Assembly (NCBI GenBank): GCA_034409055.1
Contig: DAOUMU010000309.1
Span: forward strand, 1 to 33,943
DNA length: 33,943 bases
Reading direction: 5' to 3'
From: DAOUMU01 sp034409055
GTDB taxonomy: Bacteria; Chloroflexota; Anaerolineae; 4572-78; J111
In this document: positions 32,555 to 33,943 of the stretch, piece by piece
How positions within the stretch are numbered: the first letter of the stretch is position 1
Layout: each line of letters begins with the position of its first letter
Position numbers and translations under genes: made by a program
Notes under the pieces: generated by a model
Databases searched by the model: none
Told to the model about the DNA's origin: nothing
Seen by the model: only the letters and a program-made list of their open reading frames with translations

Positions 32555-32851
32555 CTATTTTTTCTTTTCTTCTTCCACACTCATGAATCTGACCACACTC
32601 TCTTTGCCCTCCAACAACAAAGCCACAATCAAGTAGAGAAAAAAGCCAATGGCCAATCCAATGGCATATAACCCAAAAACAACTTCCTCACGAAAGAGGC
32701 CGGCCACGGCCCCACCGCCTACTGCCGCAATGACCGAGGCAATATCGGAGATAGCCGGATTACCCTCCTGATGACGCAAAGTACGATAGGTAATCCAGCC
32801 AATGACCAAACCAAAACAAAATGCGCCCAAGCCAATAATAATCATATTCAT
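32555..32851 (-). CDS. Small integral membrane protein of unknown function
   Basis: 98-aa protein with three hydrophobic segments: residues 2-22 (MIIIGLGAFCFGLVIGWITY), about 36-55 (IASVIAAVGGGAVAGLF) and about 58-82 (VVFGLYAIGLAIGFFLYLIV). It ends in a charged tail (EEEKKK). A Gly-rich middle segment suggests a packed helix bundle. Family not recognised. The ATG has a purine-rich AGGAAAAGGAA upstream. It is monocistronic, converging on the pilin at a shared terminator and diverging from the HAD gene. Confidence 0.7.
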   Translation of the reverse strand: MNMIIIGLGAFCFGLVIGWITYRTLRHQEGNPAISDIASVIAAVGGGAVAGLFREEVVFGLYAIGLAIGFFLYLIVALLLEGKESVVRFMSVEEEKKK

Positions 32852-32938
32852 GAGTGCGTTCCTTTTCCTACCACAGAATTAGATTATAATAAATTTCCAC
32901 GAAATGTAGCAAAACAATCTACAACGTGAAATTAACGG

Positions 32939-33592
32939 ATGACAACGATTGCCTTTTTCGATTTAGATTACACTTTGCTAGACACCAGTGCCGGGCTGAT
33001 TTATCTAAAAGAGATTGTTAAACAGCATCGTGCCCCCCTGTGGTTTGTGGGGCAAATTGCCCTGCGCTATCAATTAAAATTGCTTGATTTTGGCCAAACA
33101 CATGCTCGTCTGATGACCTATGTTGGCCGGCACGGCCGAACCGAAGCGACCAAATTTTTCGAAGCGTGGGTAACCAATCGACTCTGGCCTCGCCTGACCC
33201 CGGCAGGCAAAGCTAAAATCGAGTGGCACAAAAGTCAGGGCCACCGGGTCGTGATTATTTCGGCCTCGATTGAAGAAATCGTCAAACCGGTGGCTGAATA
33301 TTTGGGATTGGGGCAAGATTATCTCTGCACCCGCCTGGCCGTGCAGAACGATCATTATACGGGGGAGTTGGATGGACCGCTTTGCTACGGCCTCGGCAAA
33401 GTTTACTGGGCCAGAAAATGGGCTACCGACCGCAATCTAGCATTTCCCCAGGCCATCGGCTACGTTTACACCGACAGTTCATCTGACCTGCCGCTACTGG
33501 AGATGGCCACTCATCCCGTGGCCGTCAATCCTTCCCGAAAACTGGTCAGAATAGCGACCGCCAGAGGCTGGACAATTGAGAGATTTTATTAA
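32939..33592 (+). CDS. HAD-superfamily phosphatase, subfamily IB (SerB-like)
   Basis: 217-aa phosphatase using an aspartyl-phosphate intermediate. Motif I is FFDLDYTLLD (D8 nucleophile, D10 acid/base), motif II is VIISAS, a lysine near GLGKVYWA fits motif III, and motif IV is YTDSSSDLPLL. The helical cap between motifs I and II and the phrase GHRVVIISASIEEIVKPVAE are typical of HAD-IB hydrolases, which act on phosphoserine and other small phosphates; the substrate here is not fixed. The ATG follows a weak ribosome site. Its stop overlaps by three bases the stop of the broken GlcG-family gene on the other strand. Confidence 0.9.
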   Translation: MTTIAFFDLDYTLLDTSAGLIYLKEIVKQHRAPLWFVGQIALRYQLKLLDFGQTHARLMTYVGRHGRTEATKFFEAWVTNRLWPRLTPAGKAKIEWHKSQGHRVVIISASIEEIVKPVAEYLGLGQDYLCTRLAVQNDHYTGELDGPLCYGLGKVYWARKWATDRNLAFPQAIGYVYTDSSSDLPLLEMATHPVAVNPSRKLVRIATARGWTIERFY

Positions 33593-33820
33593 CTAACCAA
33601 ACTGGTTCCCATGCGAGCCAGTTTCATGTCCTCTTCCTCCGGCAAACCACTCACTCCCACCGCGCCAACCACTTGACCCTTATACATAATGGGCACCCCG
33701 CCTCCCCAGGCCGTATAGCGCAAATCACCAAAATTGGTCATGGGAAAACCCTCTTCTCGAGAGGCCTGGCCAACTGCCTTCGATTCGGTTCTCTCGCGAG
33801 CAGCCGTAAAGGCTTTATTA
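33589..33820 (-). pseudogene. GlcG/HbpS (DUF336) family gene, truncated by an insertion sequence
   Basis: The leftward frame ends NKAFTAARERTESKAVGQ, then FPMTNFGDLRYTAWGGGVPI, then MYKGQVVGAVGVSG and LPEEEDMKLA with a stop at 33589-33591. GGGVPI, VVGAVGVSG and the preceding KAFTAA are the conserved C-terminal half of the GlcG/HbpS heme-binding-related family. To the right of 33820 the similarity stops: the frame reads YLFCLSCNNS, unlike the family. The N-terminal half is therefore separated by the inserted element, or lost. Transcription into this remnant from its own promoter is blocked. Confidence 0.8.
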
Positions 33821-33943
33821 GAGTTGTTGCACGATAAGCAAAAAAGGTATAAAGTTAGCAGAAAGGTCGTAAATTATCAGGTGAAACAGGCCAACCAATG
33901 ATTACATATGAAGAATTGATCAAAAAGCCACGAGTTTTCAAAA
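33821..33943 (+). mobile_element. Left end of an insertion sequence, IS5-like (runs off window)
   Basis: The break in the GlcG-family gene falls at TTA (33818-33820), followed by GAGTTGTTGCACGATAAGC. I take this as the IS end because the DNA after it leads to a transposase-like start. A TTA target duplication would fit part of the IS5 family but cannot be checked, as the right end is outside. Noncoding leader 33840-33897. Confidence 0.6.
33898..33943 (+). CDS. Transposase N-terminus (partial)
   Basis: ATG at 33898 opens MITYEELIKKPRVFK and continues past the window. A start of the type M(L/I)TYEEL..KP..F is common in IS5-group DDE transposases. A CAGGTGA sequence about 12 bases upstream could be the ribosome site. 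Only 15 residues are visible, so the assignment rests on this phrase and on the interrupted gene next to it. Confidence 0.55.
   Translation, partial: MITYEELIKKPRVFK

Overview
The window reads as ordinary chromosome of an uncultured Chloroflexota bacterium, most likely an Anaerolineae relative. The evidence is moderate GC outside a few AT-rich patches, long PAS/GAF hybrid kinases, a pyrophosphate-type phosphofructokinase, a DUF5667-type anti-sigma protein beside an ECF sigma factor, a lone Flp pilin, and a carbamoyltransferase with SxtJ/DUF5989-like membrane partners. This assignment is inference from gene content; no rRNA or other marker is present. I found no tRNA, rRNA or CRISPR array.

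Layout. 1-1162: C-terminal part of an adenine-specific DNA methylase, AT-rich and cut by the window edge. 1236-2627: fumC. 2628-7600: a leftward two-component locus with one intact hybrid kinase and response regulator pair. On one side lies a dead receiver gene carrying a 91-bp miniature element, on the other a kinase C-terminal stub and an 80-bp palindromic element. 7589-11853: leftward housekeeping and small genes (aat, an unknown membrane-anchored protein, SUI1/YciH, PPi-type PFK, a zincin, a pentapeptide-repeat protein). 12075-12776: rightward PHP phosphoesterase. 12777-13294: gene-poor stretch with two terminators, a 20-codon ORF with a strong Shine-Dalgarno, and a four-copy AAGTCAY array at two-helical-turn spacing. 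13295-17653: leftward rmlD-like reductase, dynamin-like GTPase and proS. 17879-23227: rightward gamma-glutamyltransferase, small protein, HisN-type phosphatase and membrane Ser/Thr kinase; the last two share a near-identical promoter. 23308-25897: leftward carbamoyltransferase, SxtJ-like and DUF5989-like trio. 26013-27213: split XdhC pair. 27476-30062: small unknown protein and topA. 30132-30673: repeat-rich gap including a 168-bp MITE-like element with an 8-bp target duplication. 30674-32392: ECF sigma factor, its membrane anti-sigma partner and a lone Flp pilin. 32555-33592: small membrane protein and HAD phosphatase. 33589-33943: a GlcG/HbpS-family gene cut by an insertion sequence that runs off the window.

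Most genes are housekeeping or signalling. The less ordinary signals are the carbamoyltransferase trio of unknown substrate, the miniature elements with recognisable target duplications (one directly killing a response regulator gene), the spaced-repeat array with its small ORF, the XdhC pair in which conserved motifs sit in only one partner, and the duplicated promoter upstream of hisN and the kinase. All calls are from reading the sequence; no database search was run.
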